A stretch of 64,000 nucleotides of DNA from Caballeronia arvi (GCF_001544695.2 NZ_FCOM02000001.1:62001-126000); one strand, 5' to 3'; shown: positions 35,223-45,680, counted from the stretch's first letter. Program-made: numbers and translations. Notes: generated by a model not told the origin, from the sequence alone.

Positions 35223-35535
35223 GATGTTCTCCCGACCGTCGGGCGGCTCGGCGCTTGCGCGGTCATCTGCTTGGCGCCGCCGCCATGCTTCAATGGTCGT
35301 TTGCGCGGTGCGGCACGATTTGACCTGCATCAAACTGTGACCGCACGGACTCCCCGGCAAGACCGACCGTTCTGGTGTTTTCCCTTGCCCCAAATCCACG
35401 GCTTATATTGGTAGTATCAGGTGCCGGGTGCGCGTTGGCATGGTTTCGCGCACGGCCCATGCCGGCCGGGCCAGGCTCGCCTTTTTGCCCGCAAGAGTGG
35501 CTCGCATTCGACCGAGAAAACCCTGGGGAGGCACG
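35223..35535. other. Divergent spacer upstream of phasin gene
   Basis: A 313-bp spacer between the small membrane protein (-) and the phasin (+). A -10-like TATATT at 35404-35409 may belong to the phasin promoter, leaving a leader of about 120 nt, but the -35 region is poor. No gene is seen. Confidence 0.35.
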
Positions 35536-35958
35536 ATGAATCAAAACTTCAGCGATCCGTTCAGCCAGTTTGCCGCCATGTTCCAGCAGTACCAGCTTCC
35601 GGGGTTCGACGTCACCGCGATCATGGAATCGCGGCGCAAGGACGTCGAGGCGCTCGCGGCCACCAACCGCGTCGCGTTCGGCGGCATGGAAGCGCTGCGC
35701 GACAAACAACTCGAAATCCTGCGCCGGACCCTGGGCGACCTGGAAACCATCGCCAAACAGTTCGCCAACACGGCGACCCAGCCTCCCTTCAACGCCAACG
35801 AAGTCGTGCAACGCGCGCTGCACAACGCTCTCGCCGACATGCAGGACATCGCGCGCACGACCCAGCAGACTCAGGCCGAAGCCTATGCGCTCGTCAGCAA
35901 GCGCATGGAAGACGCGCTGAACGAGCTGAAAGCTTCTATCGAGAAGCCCAGGACCTAG
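35536..35958 (+). CDS. Phasin family protein
   Basis: The 140-residue protein matches the Phasin_2 family: short, highly helical, without Cys, with an early FDVTAIMESRRKDVEALAAT and amphipathic helices rich in Ala and Gln. Phasins coat polyhydroxyalkanoate granules and control their size. The length is a little shorter than the usual 180-190 of PhaP in this group. The start has a GGGGAGG site. A perfect 7-bp hairpin (35959-35979) immediately follows the stop and could stabilise or end the message. Confidence 0.85.
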   Translation: MNQNFSDPFSQFAAMFQQYQLPGFDVTAIMESRRKDVEALAATNRVAFGGMEALRDKQLEILRRTLGDLETIAKQFANTATQPPFNANEVVQRALHNALADMQDIARTTQQTQAEAYALVSKRMEDALNELKASIEKPRT

Positions 35959-35979
35959 CCTCGCGTCTGCCTCGCGAGG
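35959..35979 (+). other. Hairpin immediately after phasin stop codon
   Basis: A perfect 7-bp inverted repeat (CCTCGCG and CGCGAGG, 7-nt loop) abuts the phasin stop codon and has no T tract. It may protect the 3' end of the abundant phasin message or attenuate read-through into the methyltransferase gene. Confidence 0.4.
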
Positions 35980-36031
35980 CCCGGCCTCCGGCAACGACCC
36001 AGGCCGCGCGAGCGGCGGGCGGAGGTGCGTC

Positions 36032-36844
36032 ATGCAATTCGACGAATTCGCGGCGTTCGAGAAGGACGGCTGGGAGCACGTCGTCCAGTCGTACGAGGAT
36101 TATTTCGGAAGGCTCACTGTCCAGTCGCATCCGGCGCTGCTCGATGCGCTTCAGGTCGGTAACGGCACGCGCATGCTCGATGTCGCCGCCGGGCCCGGCA
36201 ATCTCGCCGCGGCGGCGATCGAGCGCGGCGCGACCGCGGCGGCCGTCGACTTCTCCGCGTCGATGATCGCGCACGCGCGCCAGCTCCATCCCGAGGTCGA
36301 GTTCCAGATCGCGGGCGCCGAGCATCTGCCCTTCGACGCCGAGAGCTTCGACGCGGTCGGCATCAGCTTCGGCATGCTGCATTTTCCGGAGCCTGAGCGC
36401 GCGCTCGAAGAAGCCGCGCGCGTGCTGCGGCGGGGCGGACGCGTCGCGTTCACCGCATGGGCGCCGCCCGAGCGGGCCGTCGGCTTCGGCATGGTGCTCG
36501 ACGCGATTCAGGTTCACGGCAAACTCGATGTCGGTCTGCCGCCCTCGCCGCCCTTCTTCCGCTTCAGCGATCCCGAGGAGTGTGTACGCGTGCTGACGGA
36601 AGCGGGCTTTGCCGACGCGCGCGCCGATGAAGTCGAGCAAACGTGGCATCTCGTGCTGCCGGAAACACCGCTCGACGGGCTGATGCATGGCGGCGTGCGT
36701 ATGGCAGCGCTGCTGCGCGCGCAATCGAAAGCCGCGCTGGCGTCGATCGAGCAGGAAGTGCGCACGGCCGTGAAGGCGTACTCGCAACACGGCGAACTAC
36801 TCGTGCCGATGCCGTGCGTGCTGGCTTCGGCCACAAAGCCCTGA
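36032..36844 (+). CDS. Class I SAM-dependent methyltransferase
   Basis: The 270-residue protein has the class I methyltransferase fold. Motif I is MLDVAAGPGNLA, motif II lies around AAAVDFSASM, and motif IV is FDAVGISFGMLHFPEPERAL, typical of the UbiE/MenG-like Methyltransf_11 group that acts on small molecules or lipids. The substrate is not evident. It has a strong GGAGGTG site and may be cotranscribed with the phasin gene 73 bp upstream. Confidence 0.85.
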   Translation: MQFDEFAAFEKDGWEHVVQSYEDYFGRLTVQSHPALLDALQVGNGTRMLDVAAGPGNLAAAAIERGATAAAVDFSASMIAHARQLHPEVEFQIAGAEHLPFDAESFDAVGISFGMLHFPEPERALEEAARVLRRGGRVAFTAWAPPERAVGFGMVLDAIQVHGKLDVGLPPSPPFFRFSDPEECVRVLTEAGFADARADEVEQTWHLVLPETPLDGLMHGGVRMAALLRAQSKAALASIEQEVRTAVKAYSQHGELLVPMPCVLASATKP

Positions 36845-36851
36845 TTTGCGC

Positions 36852-39002
36852 CTACTTTTTGGCTTGCGTGGTGATCTGGAAGATATCGACGGCCACGCGG
36901 TCGCGTCCGTACTTGCCCGCGAGCGCGGACAGACGCTTTTCGACGGCGCGCAGATATTCGGTTTTCGCTTCGCTGTCGGGGCGCGGGGCGTCGAAGAGCG
37001 GCGCGGGCGCGACCGTCAGCACGATCATCTCCGAGCCGAAAGGCTTGCCGACGACCCAGTCGCCCATCGTGCCGATGGTCGCCGTGTAGTTCGGCGGCGC
37101 CTGATTGTCCCGCGAGCGCGCATTGGGAACCAGATGCACGACGCTGCCGTCGAGCATGTAGTAATCGACGTTGACGTAGGAATCGAATCCGGGCGTCATC
37201 AGATCGACGATCAGCGGATCACCTTCGACGAGCCGCGTCGCGCGCGAACGCGTGTGAACCGACGCCGGCCTGCCCGACTGCCGGTTGGCCGTCCAGTAAG
37301 CGCCGAACACCTTGAGCAGATCGCATTTGTCGTCGGCGACCTGCTGCACACCGAAGTTCGTCGTCTTCACGCCGGGCACGCGGCCGAGCGCCTCCTTGAG
37401 CCGCGACAGGCCGTATTTCTGCGACACGAAGCCTTGCACGTCGACGGTCTGATCGTGCACCGACGCGACGAGCGCCGAGCACGGCACGCTCGCGAGAACG
37501 GGCGTGACGGCCGCCGTCGTGAGCTGAGGAATGGGCGTCGCGGGCACGGCGGGCGTGACGACCACGGCGGAAGCCGGCGGAGCGCCGGGCGCGTGCGGTG
37601 TCACCGTGCCCGTCGCGCTGCCATCCGACGCGTGAGGCGGCGCCTCGCGCGCGGTGTCCTCGCCGCCTCTCGACTGATCGTAGAAGTAGTAGCCCGCGCC
37701 CGCGATCGCAGCCGCTGCGACCACTGCCGCGCCGATAGCGAACTTCGGCGCGCCGCTTTTCTTCGCCTTGCCGCCCGCCGGCGTCGCGGCGTGCTCTTCG
37801 CTGATTTCGTCGAGGAATTGCGCGACGCTCGGCGTCCTTGCCTCGCGTTCGAAGGCGAGCGCGGCCTTCAGCGCTTTCCACTGCTTGTTGCCGAGATTGT
37901 CCGGGCGCTGCGGCTTCATGCCCGCGCTCTTCGCCTGCAGCGCGGGCACGCGTTCGAACGGATGCTTGCCCGTCAGCAGTTCATACGCGATGCAGGCGAG
38001 CGCGTAAATATCGTCGCGCGGATCGGGCTCGCGATGCTCCATCATTTCCGGGCTCGCATACGCCGGGGTCATCGCGCCGAGGCTGCCTGGATCGAACACG
38101 GTCGCTTCGGATTCTTCTTCAGGACGTTGAATCACGCGCGAAATGCCGAAATCGATCACCTTCACTTCCGACGTGTCCGTCAAAAACACGTTGGCGGGCT
38201 TGAAGTCGCAATGCACGAAACCGCGCTCGTGCGCGTACGCGAGCGCGTTGGCCATGCCCTTGAAGATCGGAAACACCTCGGCGAACGGCATGCCCTTGAA
38301 ATTCGGGTTCCGAAGCAATCGCGACAGCGGCTGGCCGGACAGATATTCCATCGTCAGATAGACGACCTGACCGTCGCGGTCGAAGTCGTACACGGTGACG
38401 ATGTTCCGGTGCGCGAGCTGTTGCGCCTTGCGCGCCTCGCGCTGCAGCGCGATCAGCGATTTCGGATTGCCGCGGAACTGAAGATTGAGGACCTTGATCG
38501 CGACATACGGACGCCGGTCCGACGCCTCGAGCTTGCGCAGATCGAGCGCCTTGTACACGGTGCCCATGCCGCCGATGCCGAGACACTCCTCCAGCACGAA
38601 GCGGCTGTTGAGCGTGTCGCCGACGCCTTTCATCTGCTGATCGCGGTCAACGATCACCTGCGTCGCCTGGCCGAAAGTGCCGCCGGTGCCGCTGCTCGGA
38701 TCGCGCGATGGCGGCGGCGAGAAGCCCGGCGTGGTCTGCAGGCGTGTTTCGTCGCGGCTGGCGGGGCCCGTGGGGGAATCCGCATCGGGACGCGTACGCG
38801 CCGCATGCTCGATGCGCCGCCGGATGGCCGCATAGATGTCGGGCGGCAAGGGCCGCGCCGCATGTTCCTCGTCGAGGATCTCCATGAGCCGCTTCGGCGG
38901 CGTCTGCTCGGTCGCCAATGCGCCGTCCACGCCGGCAAAGAACTCGTCGCGCGAACCGCCGTCGCCCCGATATATTCGAATCGCTTGCGCAAAACTTGTC
39001 AT
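36852..39002 (-). CDS. Membrane-anchored Ser/Thr protein kinase with periplasmic C-terminal domain
   Basis: The 716-residue protein starts with a linker of about 130 residues. A PknB-like kinase domain (about 134-410) follows, with Gly loop LGIGGMGTVY, Lys170 in VAIKVL, catalytic loop HCDFKPAN (residues 264-271), DFG 284-286 and the APE-like YASPEMMEH. The residue before the catalytic Asp is Cys rather than Arg, making it a non-RD kinase that may not depend on activation-loop phosphorylation. One membrane helix (421-441) leads to an extracytoplasmic region of about 275 residues. That region has a Pro/Ala linker, a BON-like segment (VDVQGFVSQKYGLSRLKEAL) and a DUF4384-like end (LVEGDPLIVDLM; GSVVHLVPNA). 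Start at 39002. Confidence 0.85.
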   Translation of the reverse strand: MTSFAQAIRIYRGDGGSRDEFFAGVDGALATEQTPPKRLMEILDEEHAARPLPPDIYAAIRRRIEHAARTRPDADSPTGPASRDETRLQTTPGFSPPPSRDPSSGTGGTFGQATQVIVDRDQQMKGVGDTLNSRFVLEECLGIGGMGTVYKALDLRKLEASDRRPYVAIKVLNLQFRGNPKSLIALQREARKAQQLAHRNIVTVYDFDRDGQVVYLTMEYLSGQPLSRLLRNPNFKGMPFAEVFPIFKGMANALAYAHERGFVHCDFKPANVFLTDTSEVKVIDFGISRVIQRPEEESEATVFDPGSLGAMTPAYASPEMMEHREPDPRDDIYALACIAYELLTGKHPFERVPALQAKSAGMKPQRPDNLGNKQWKALKAALAFEREARTPSVAQFLDEISEEHAATPAGGKAKKSGAPKFAIGAAVVAAAAIAGAGYYFYDQSRGGEDTAREAPPHASDGSATGTVTPHAPGAPPASAVVVTPAVPATPIPQLTTAAVTPVLASVPCSALVASVHDQTVDVQGFVSQKYGLSRLKEALGRVPGVKTTNFGVQQVADDKCDLLKVFGAYWTANRQSGRPASVHTRSRATRLVEGDPLIVDLMTPGFDSYVNVDYYMLDGSVVHLVPNARSRDNQAPPNYTATIGTMGDWVVGKPFGSEMIVLTVAPAPLFDAPRPDSEAKTEYLRAVEKRLSALAGKYGRDRVAVDIFQITTQAKK

Positions 39003-39433
39003 CTGTGGGACGCGACGCGGCTCCAATCGATCGACAATCCACTTGTCGTAACAAACCCCCGGTGCTCTGTCGATACTAGCCTTCGCATGACGCTTGTGCA
39101 AATGGCGTTTTCGATCATGAGCGGCATCGCGCACATGTCGTTCGGAGACCGACAGATCAATGACGAGTGTCGGTACATGAGCGGCAGATCATTCGGCGCG
39201 GGCGTTTGCACGGTGTGGCCGGCATTGCTGAAAACTTCGACAAATCAAGGTGTTGCTGTGCTCCGCCACGGTTGCGCATGGACCTGGCACGGCTCTCGCA
39301 TGGAATTTGCAAACGTCCTTGCGGCAGAAGGCTTCGGCCTTTTGCCGCCCTTGGCGTTTTCCGACCGATGAGCGTCCACGCAGTTTGCCTATACTCATCG
39401 GACACGTCGACTCCCCATTACGGAGGAACACTC
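39003..39433. other. Divergent spacer between kinase and double-glycine peptide genes
   Basis: A 431-bp spacer. A -10-like TATACT at 39390-39395 lies 39 bp before the small peptide ATG and may be its promoter, though the -35 region is weak. Open frames here lack sites. The rest holds nothing I can name. Confidence 0.35.
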
Positions 39434-39655
39434 ATGGCCGTCATCAAAATCAGGGATCTCGCCGACAGCGTCGAGCTCGACAGACAGGCGATGAACACGA
39501 TCGTCGGCGGCGCGCGCGATGGTCTGCGCCCGTCGTTTCGCATCCGTCCGGCATCGAACGTGAATCGTGTCGTCGATTATCCGGGCGTGCCGGTGAAGGA
39601 TGTACCGGTCGCAGAGAGCGGGCCGTTCACCACGAAGATCGTCAAGAAGACCTGA
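39434..39655 (+). CDS. Small double-glycine-leader-like peptide
   Basis: A 73-residue peptide with a strong GGAGGAAC site. Its first 26 residues (KIRDLADSVELDRQAMNTIV then GG) fit the general pattern of double-glycine leaders: an amphipathic helix with ELDRxAM and Ile/Val before Gly-Gly. The remaining 47 residues are basic and polar, with Arg-Pro and Val-Pro pairs and no Cys. From memory, stand-alone peptides with this start occur in many betaproteobacteria, without a known function. No peptidase-containing exporter or modifying enzyme is adjacent in this window. It could be a secreted peptide, a RiPP-like precursor, or a small regulator. Confidence 0.75.
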   Translation: MAVIKIRDLADSVELDRQAMNTIVGGARDGLRPSFRIRPASNVNRVVDYPGVPVKDVPVAESGPFTTKIVKKT

Positions 39656-39662
39656 CGCTTCT

Positions 39663-42600
39663 CTAATTGCGCAGCGCGACGCCCGCTCCCGCCATTCCAC
39701 CTCCGAGCGAACGCGCGCTGCGCTTCACCAGCGCGAGACGCACACGCTCGCGGCCTTCGCCTTCGACATCGCCGAAATAGCGCGTCTTCCCCGCGATGAC
39801 CGCGCCGACCGGCACGCCATCGAGATACAGCACACGATTGCCCGCGAGCGCCGGCACTTTCTCGCCCGGCAAGAGCGTACCGACGAGATTGAGCGGATCG
39901 ACCGCCGAGAGCGCGACGAACGCGCCGTCCTTCGGCCGCTTGCGCATGTCGCGCAGGAGCGGCACCGCTTCGGGCAGCGCGAACTGCTCGCCCGCGAGCC
40001 CGGCGACGAAGCGCCCGCCGCGAATCTCGCCGCGCGCTTCCAGCCGGTGATAGACGCGCAGCAAGTCGCGCCACGGCGGCAGCCATTGAGCCTCGCGCTC
40101 CAGCAGACGCCAGAACACGACGCCATAGCGCCGCAAGAGCGTCAGCGCGACGTGCTCGATATCGCCTTCGTTGCGGGCATCGTCGTGCTGCGCGCGGCGC
40201 AGGAGCGCCCAGCGGCCGGCATCGTCCATTCCGCCGATGAACAAGCCGCCACGCCGCGGACGGCGCGCGAACGCGTTGCGCTTCGCCGCCGGCGCGAGCA
40301 GCGCCCGCAGGCCGGCGAAGCTGTCGGCGTTGACGAGCCCGAGCGCGACGAGTTCGCCGAGCGCGTCTTCCAGTTCGGTGCGCAAGAGCCGCACGTCGGC
40401 GAGAAGTTCGTCGAAGAACATCGCGCCGTGGGCCTTCAGCGCATCGAACACGCGTTCGGCGCGCGATGAAAGCTGCGGCGCTTCGTCGGGCGCCATCAGC
40501 GCGTTCCACGCATCGAGGTGACGGCGCGGCAGCAGCACGATCGGCGTGCCGCGCACCGGGCCGCCCGACGCGCGCGAACGTCCGGCGGGACGCGTCCACA
40601 CGAGCTTGCCGGCGCGGCAGAGCTCGTCGAGCCACATGCCGGAATAATCGGCGATGCGCGCGGGCAGGATGTCATCCTCCCACGCGACCGCCGGCGCCTC
40701 GAAACCCTCGAGCTGTTCGAGCACCGCGCCGAGCGCGTCGCGCCCCTCGCCGTGCGCATCGGGCGCGACGCGCTGCCATTCGAGCAGAAAGCGCATGAAG
40801 TCCTGCCGCTCGACCGGTTCGATCTCGCGCCGCAGCCGCCGCACGGTATAGCGATGAATCCGAGCGAGCAGATGCCGCTCGCACCATTCCTCGGCCTGCG
40901 CGCCCGGCGTGAAGCGGCCGCGCATCACGTAGCCCTGCGCTTCGAGCCGCGTTAGCGCGAGCGCGATCGCCGACGCGGGCAGCGCAAGCGGACGCGCGAT
41001 CTCCGGCACGGCGAGCGGCCCCGCGCCCGACAGCCGCGCGCGCACGATTTCGACGAGCGCGTCGTCGGGCGCCCAAGGGTCGTCGAAGCCGGGCGGCGGC
41101 AGCAGCGGCGGATGCATCGGCGCATGCTCGTAGACCGCGCGCACGCACGCGAGCCGTTCGACGGGCGTCCACAGCGCGTCGTGCTCCGCGATCTGCAGAC
41201 GCGTCGCGCGGCCCGAGCGCGCGAGCGCATCGAGCCACGCGAGCCATTGCGGATCGCGCTGCGCTTCGGCTTCCGTGATGCAGGCGAGCGTGGTCAGCGC
41301 TTCGTGCATTTCATCGGCGCTCGTGACCTCGGGCCACGCTTCCTCGCGCACACTCGCGATCGCGTCGGGATCGAGCGCGCCGAGATCGTCCGCGGATTGC
41401 GGGTCGGCCCAGCGGCGCGCGAGCACGGCCTGGGTGCGGCGCTCTTCGAGCGGGGCGTCATCGAGAAAGGCATACGGACGCGCCGACAGAATCTCGGCGG
41501 CGAGCGGCGACGGCGCGGGCAACTCGCGCGTGACGAGCCGCACATCGCCCGTTTCGATGCGTCGCAAAAGCGCGAGCCACGCGTCGCTGTCCATTGCGTC
41601 GTGCAGGCAATCGTCGATGGTCTGCTCGACAAGCGGATGCGCGGGCACCTCCCGCTCGCCGACGATGTTCTCCGCGCACGCGACCTGATCCGGAAACACG
41701 GCCGCGAGCAAATCGTCGCTCTTCATGCGCTGCAACTGCGGCGCGACCCTGCGCCCGCCGGTGTAGCGCGGCAGCGCGAGCGCATTGGTCGCGTTCCAGC
41801 GCCAGCGCACGCCGAAGAGCGGCGCGTCGAGCAGCGCCTGGATCAGCACGTGCTCCGCCGTTGCGGGTTTCAGATAGCGCCACACTTCATCGAGCACGAA
41901 GCTGTGGCTGCCCGTCAGCGACAGCACGATCGCGTCCTCGGTTGCGGCGGCCTGCAGCTCGAAGTTGAAGGTGCGGCAAAAGCGCTTGCGCAGCGCGAGA
42001 CCCCACGCGCGATTCACGCGGCTGCCGTACAGCGCGTGAATGACGAGTTGCGTGCCGCCGGATTCGTCGAAGAAGCGCTCCATGACGAGCGTGTCCTGCG
42101 TTGGCAGCACGGTCAGCGCGGCGCGCGAGCGGGCGAGATAGTCGACGATCTGCCGCGCCGCTTCGTCGCCGATGCCGGTTTCTTGCGCGAGCCACGCGAC
42201 GGCCGAATCGACGCTGCCACCGAGCCGCGCATCGATATCGCCGCGCAACCGCGATATCGCGTGCGAAAGCTCGTCGCTGCGGCCAGGCGCCTCGCCGAGC
42301 CAGAACGGAATGTTCGGCGGCTGGCCGTTCGCGTTTTCGACGCGCACGCGCCCGCCTTCCACCCGCACGATGCGGTACGACGTATTGCCGAGCTGAAAGA
42401 TATCGCCCGCGAGACTTTCGACGGCGAAGTCCTCGTTCACCGTCCCGATCTGCAAGCCCTGCGGTTCGAGCAGCACGGCGAAATCGGCGTTGTCGGGGAT
42501 CGCGCCACCCGACGTGACCGCCGTCAGCTTGCCGCCGCGCCGTCCACGCAGCGTGCGCGACACCGCATCGCGATGCACATACGCGGCGCGCACGCCCTGC

Positions 42601-44018
42601 CGCCCCGTATAGCCTTCCGCGAGCGTGCGCAGCACGGCGTCGTAATGCTGGCGATCGAGCGTCGAATACGGATACGCGCGCGTGATGCGCTCGAAAAGCG
42701 CGTCCTCGCCCCACTCGCGACACGCCACTTCGGCGGTGATCTGCTGCGCGAGCACGTCGAGCGGCGCCCGCGGGATCGAGAGCGCGTCGAGCTCGCCGCG
42801 CCGCACGCAGTCGAGCAGCGCGGCGCATTCGATCAGATCGTCGCGCGAAGTCGGAAAAAGCCGCCCTTTCGGTGTGCCACCGACGTGATGTCCCGAGCGT
42901 CCGACGCGCTGCAGGAACCCGCCGATCGAGCCGGGCGAACCGATCTGGCAGACGAGATCGACATCGCCGATATCGATGCCCAGCTCCAGCGACGCGGTCG
43001 CGATCAGCACGCGCAGCTCGCCGCGCTTCAGACGCTGCTCCGCCTCCAGCCGATGCTCGCGCGCGAGGCTGCCGTGATGCGCCGCGACCGCTTCCTTTCC
43101 GAGCCGCTCGGTCAGATGCCGCGCCGCGCGCTCGGCCATGCGCCGCGTGTTGACGAAGACGAGCGTCGTGCGATGCTGCGCCGACAAGTCCGCGAGACGG
43201 TCGTAGACGCGTTCCCACATATCGTTGGACATGATCGCTTCGAGCGGCATCGGCGGGATGTCGAGCGCGAGATCGCGGGCGCGCACATGGCCGACATCGA
43301 CGATCTCGCACGGCTCATTTTCTCCGACGAGAAACTTCGCGACCAGCCCGATCGGCTTTTGCGTCGCGGATAAACCGACGCGCACCGGGCGCTGCCCGCC
43401 CGCGTCCTCGCACAGCGCATCGAGCCGCGCAAGCGACAGGCTCAGATGCGAGCCGCGCTTGCTGCCCGCGACCGCATGGATTTCATCGATGATCACGGTG
43501 CGCGTAGTCGACAGCATCGCGCGTCCCGAATCGGACGAAAGCAGCACGTAGAGCGATTCGGGCGTCGTCACGAGAATGTGCGGCGGGCGCTTCTTCACTG
43601 CGTTGCGTTCCTGCTGCGTCGTGTCGCCGGTGCGCACGGCGGCGCGAATTTCCGGCGCGGCCACGCCGGATTCGCGCAAAGTCTGCGCGATGCCCGCGAG
43701 CGGCGCCTCGAGATTCACGTGAATGTCGTTCGACAGCGCTTTGAGCGGCGACACGTAGACGACGCGCGTCTCGTCCGGCAGCGCACCGCCGAGCGCGATG
43801 CCATCGCGCACGAGTTCGTCGATGGCGGCGAGAAAGGCCGTGAGCGTCTTGCCCGAGCCCGTCGGCGCAGCGACCAGCGTCGAGCGGCGCGCGTGCACGA
43901 GCGGCCACGCGCGCGCCTGCGCGGCGGTCGGCGCGGGGAAGCGCGAGCGGAACCAGCCCGCGACGGCGGGATGAAAGCCCTGCAGGGCGTCATCGGCGGA
44001 AAAGGCTTTTCGGGTCAT
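39663..44018 (-). CDS. lhr: Lhr-type ATP-dependent DNA helicase
   Basis: The 1451-residue protein is a large superfamily 2 helicase of the Lhr group. Walker A is APTGSGKT (near residue 50), the DEAH-like box is DEIHA, motif III-like is GLSATQKP, the second RecA domain shows [14 protein letters not shown] and QRVGRSGHH, followed by the winged-helix and beta-barrel Lhr core. It continues with a long C-terminal domain present in full-length proteobacterial Lhr. Lhr translocates 3' to 5' and acts in DNA repair. Only 7 bp separate its end from the convergent small peptide gene. It is complete and without visible breaks. Confidence 0.92.
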   Translation of the reverse strand: MTRKAFSADDALQGFHPAVAGWFRSRFPAPTAAQARAWPLVHARRSTLVAAPTGSGKTLTAFLAAIDELVRDGIALGGALPDETRVVYVSPLKALSNDIHVNLEAPLAGIAQTLRESGVAAPEIRAAVRTGDTTQQERNAVKKRPPHILVTTPESLYVLLSSDSGRAMLSTTRTVIIDEIHAVAGSKRGSHLSLSLARLDALCEDAGGQRPVRVGLSATQKPIGLVAKFLVGENEPCEIVDVGHVRARDLALDIPPMPLEAIMSNDMWERVYDRLADLSAQHRTTLVFVNTRRMAERAARHLTERLGKEAVAAHHGSLAREHRLEAEQRLKRGELRVLIATASLELGIDIGDVDLVCQIGSPGSIGGFLQRVGRSGHHVGGTPKGRLFPTSRDDLIECAALLDCVRRGELDALSIPRAPLDVLAQQITAEVACREWGEDALFERITRAYPYSTLDRQHYDAVLRTLAEGYTGRQGVRAAYVHRDAVSRTLRGRRGGKLTAVTSGGAIPDNADFAVLLEPQGLQIGTVNEDFAVESLAGDIFQLGNTSYRIVRVEGGRVRVENANGQPPNIPFWLGEAPGRSDELSHAISRLRGDIDARLGGSVDSAVAWLAQETGIGDEAARQIVDYLARSRAALTVLPTQDTLVMERFFDESGGTQLVIHALYGSRVNRAWGLALRKRFCRTFNFELQAAATEDAIVLSLTGSHSFVLDEVWRYLKPATAEHVLIQALLDAPLFGVRWRWNATNALALPRYTGGRRVAPQLQRMKSDDLLAAVFPDQVACAENIVGEREVPAHPLVEQTIDDCLHDAMDSDAWLALLRRIETGDVRLVTRELPAPSPLAAEILSARPYAFLDDAPLEERRTQAVLARRWADPQSADDLGALDPDAIASVREEAWPEVTSADEMHEALTTLACITEAEAQRDPQWLAWLDALARSGRATRLQIAEHDALWTPVERLACVRAVYEHAPMHPPLLPPPGFDDPWAPDDALVEIVRARLSGAGPLAVPEIARPLALPASAIALALTRLEAQGYVMRGRFTPGAQAEEWCERHLLARIHRYTVRRLRREIEPVERQDFMRFLLEWQRVAPDAHGEGRDALGAVLEQLEGFEAPAVAWEDDILPARIADYSGMWLDELCRAGKLVWTRPAGRSRASGGPVRGTPIVLLPRRHLDAWNALMAPDEAPQLSSRAERVFDALKAHGAMFFDELLADVRLLRTELEDALGELVALGLVNADSFAGLRALLAPAAKRNAFARRPRRGGLFIGGMDDAGRWALLRRAQHDDARNEGDIEHVALTLLRRYGVVFWRLLEREAQWLPPWRDLLRVYHRLEARGEIRGGRFVAGLAGEQFALPEAVPLLRDMRKRPKDGAFVALSAVDPLNLVGTLLPGEKVPALAGNRVLYLDGVPVGAVIAGKTRYFGDVEGEGRERVRLALVKRSARSLGGGMAGAGVALRN

Positions 44019-44173
44019 TCGGACATTTTATGGGCGGTTGAGAAATGGCGTGTTTCCCAAGGTTTTCAGAGCGCTCCGATGCGAATCGAGACCCGCGGCA
44101 GCGATGCTAAGCGGTTCGCTCGCGCGGCCCGTCCGTGAGCGCCGAGCCGTCATCTTTTCTCGCTTTCGTTTTT

Positions 44174-45472
44174 ATGATCGTCATCAGCCTTCTGTTCGAC
44201 CGCGCGCCCGGCGCATTCACCAATCATCGGAACTACGCTCGCGCGCTTGGATATCGCCACGTAGAGATCGACATGTCGGACCTTTCCGGCAGCAACGGCG
44301 TGGTGCGCTGGGTCTATAAGTACGAGACGCTGCTGCACTATCTGAACGAAGCGGCGCCCAACGAAATCGTGCTTCTGCTGAGCGACAACACCGCGATTCT
44401 CCGGCCGGTGGAATTGCCGCTGTTGATGGCGGGCCGGGACTGGCTCCTCGCTTGCACCGACTCGAACCTTCCGCAGACGAACGTGCTGATCTTTCGCAAT
44501 ACGGAATCCGTGCGCCGAAACATCGCGGATCTCGTCGGCAAGTGCCGCTACGGCGTTGTGTTACCGGACGACGAAGGCGCCATGCTTCACGCGTTCGACG
44601 CTTGTCCGCCTCAGTTTCGCGTCGACGAAGTACAGGTCGTGGTGCCCGTGGCAAGCAACCTCGAAAGCGTCTGGGCAACCTGGAACGCGTTCGCCGCGAG
44701 CTTCAGCGACGAAAAGCAGCATCGGCGTTTTCGCGCCGCGGTTCTCGAGCACATCAACGAATGCAACGCCCGCGGGCTGCCGTACCTCTCCTTGCCCGAT
44801 AACGGCGTGCGCGAAACGGCGACGCACAGCGTGTCGCAACCGGGCCGTGCGATCGCGGTTGTCATGCTCTACACGCCGAACATCGCGTGTTATGGGCGCA
44901 TCGCCGAGGCCAATTTCAGGCGCTACTGCGAGCGTCACGGCTATACGCTCTATGTGCATCGCGACATTCCACCGCAACTGAGCGACGGGAAAAGCTCCGG
45001 GAACTGGTTCAAGGCCGCGTTGCTGCGCGAGTATATGCCGCATCATCAATGGGTGTTCTGGATCGACTCCGACGTGCTCATCAACGACATGAACCAGCGG
45101 CTCGAGCCACTCACGCACGAACGTGAAGTGGTCCTCGCCCGCGACATGGGAACATGGAGTTTCAATTCAGGCATCATGGGTTTTCAGCGCAATCAGCACA
45201 ACTATGATGCGTTTTCGGACGTCATGAACGAGTGCGCGCAGCTCGAAGACAAGTCGCACGTGTACGCGAGCAAGGGCGACCAGCACTTCTTCATTCGCGC
45301 ATTCGAGGCGCAGCCCGAGTTCGACGCGACGCACATCCGCAGTTTCATCGATTTGAATACGCCCTGGACCTACCGGCGTCCTGACAGTTTCATGGTTCAT
45401 TACGTCGGCATGTGGCAGGACAACCGCGCGGTGCTGATGGACTACGACCTCAGGCATTCCGCGATGGAATGA
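44174..45472 (+). CDS. Two-domain glycosyltransferase (GT-A fold, GMA12/MNN10-like C-terminal half)
   Basis: The 432-residue protein has two similar halves. The C-terminal half (about residues 205-430) looks like the galactosyl transferase GMA12/MNN10 family: AVVMLYTPNIACYGRIAEAN, a DxD motif in WVFWIDSDVLIND, and WSFNSGIMGFQ. The N-terminal half (ALGYRHVEIDM; NEIVLLLSDNTAIL) resembles a second GT-A-like domain whose DxD is reduced to SDN. It probably transfers a sugar to a surface glycan or protein. The start is uncertain: ATG at 44174 begins a typical first beta strand, and GTG at 44135 adds 13 residues; neither has a site. Confidence 0.75.
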   Translation: MIVISLLFDRAPGAFTNHRNYARALGYRHVEIDMSDLSGSNGVVRWVYKYETLLHYLNEAAPNEIVLLLSDNTAILRPVELPLLMAGRDWLLACTDSNLPQTNVLIFRNTESVRRNIADLVGKCRYGVVLPDDEGAMLHAFDACPPQFRVDEVQVVVPVASNLESVWATWNAFAASFSDEKQHRRFRAAVLEHINECNARGLPYLSLPDNGVRETATHSVSQPGRAIAVVMLYTPNIACYGRIAEANFRRYCERHGYTLYVHRDIPPQLSDGKSSGNWFKAALLREYMPHHQWVFWIDSDVLINDMNQRLEPLTHEREVVLARDMGTWSFNSGIMGFQRNQHNYDAFSDVMNECAQLEDKSHVYASKGDQHFFIRAFEAQPEFDATHIRSFIDLNTPWTYRRPDSFMVHYVGMWQDNRAVLMDYDLRHSAME

Positions 45473-45560
45473 CGTGAGCCTTGCGGGATTGCTCAAAGGC
45501 GTTTGACCGGCTGGATTGGACTGTCAACTGGCGCCGCGTCTGCTGCAATCGTCGTCGTTG

Positions 45561-45611
45561 AAATGCATTCGGCATGCAAAACGCCATCTGGTCGAATGAA
45601 TGCAAAATGCA
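45561..45611. repeat. Heptamer-periodic element, looser copy B
   Basis: On the minus strand two blocks of 7-bp units (TGCATTT then TGCATTC; GCGTTTT then GCATGCC) lie between the glycosyltransferase and MFS genes. They share the unit sequence of the elements at 28904-28931 and 52623-52650 but not the whole 28-bp order. Confidence 0.4.
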
Positions 45612-45613
45612 GA

Positions 45614-45646
45614 AGCGCCCGGGGAGATGAATCTCCGCCGGGCGCT
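45614..45646. terminator. Bidirectional hairpin terminator between convergent genes
   Basis: A long stem of AGCGCCCGG with CCGGGCGCT continues, after a bulged G, into GGAGAT with ATCTCC. It is followed by a T-rich tail on the plus strand. It lies between the ends of the glycosyltransferase (+) and MFS (-) genes and can stop both. Confidence 0.7.
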
Positions 45647-45680
45647 TTCGCTTTCAGGCGCTTCTAAAGTCGCGAAAAGC

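Noticed and set aside
41112..43373. Long plus-strand frame opposite the Lhr helicase gene
   Set aside because: Arg-rich shadow of a confidently identified helicase; no independent support. The same applies to the long frames at 5043-6746 and 36846-39371.
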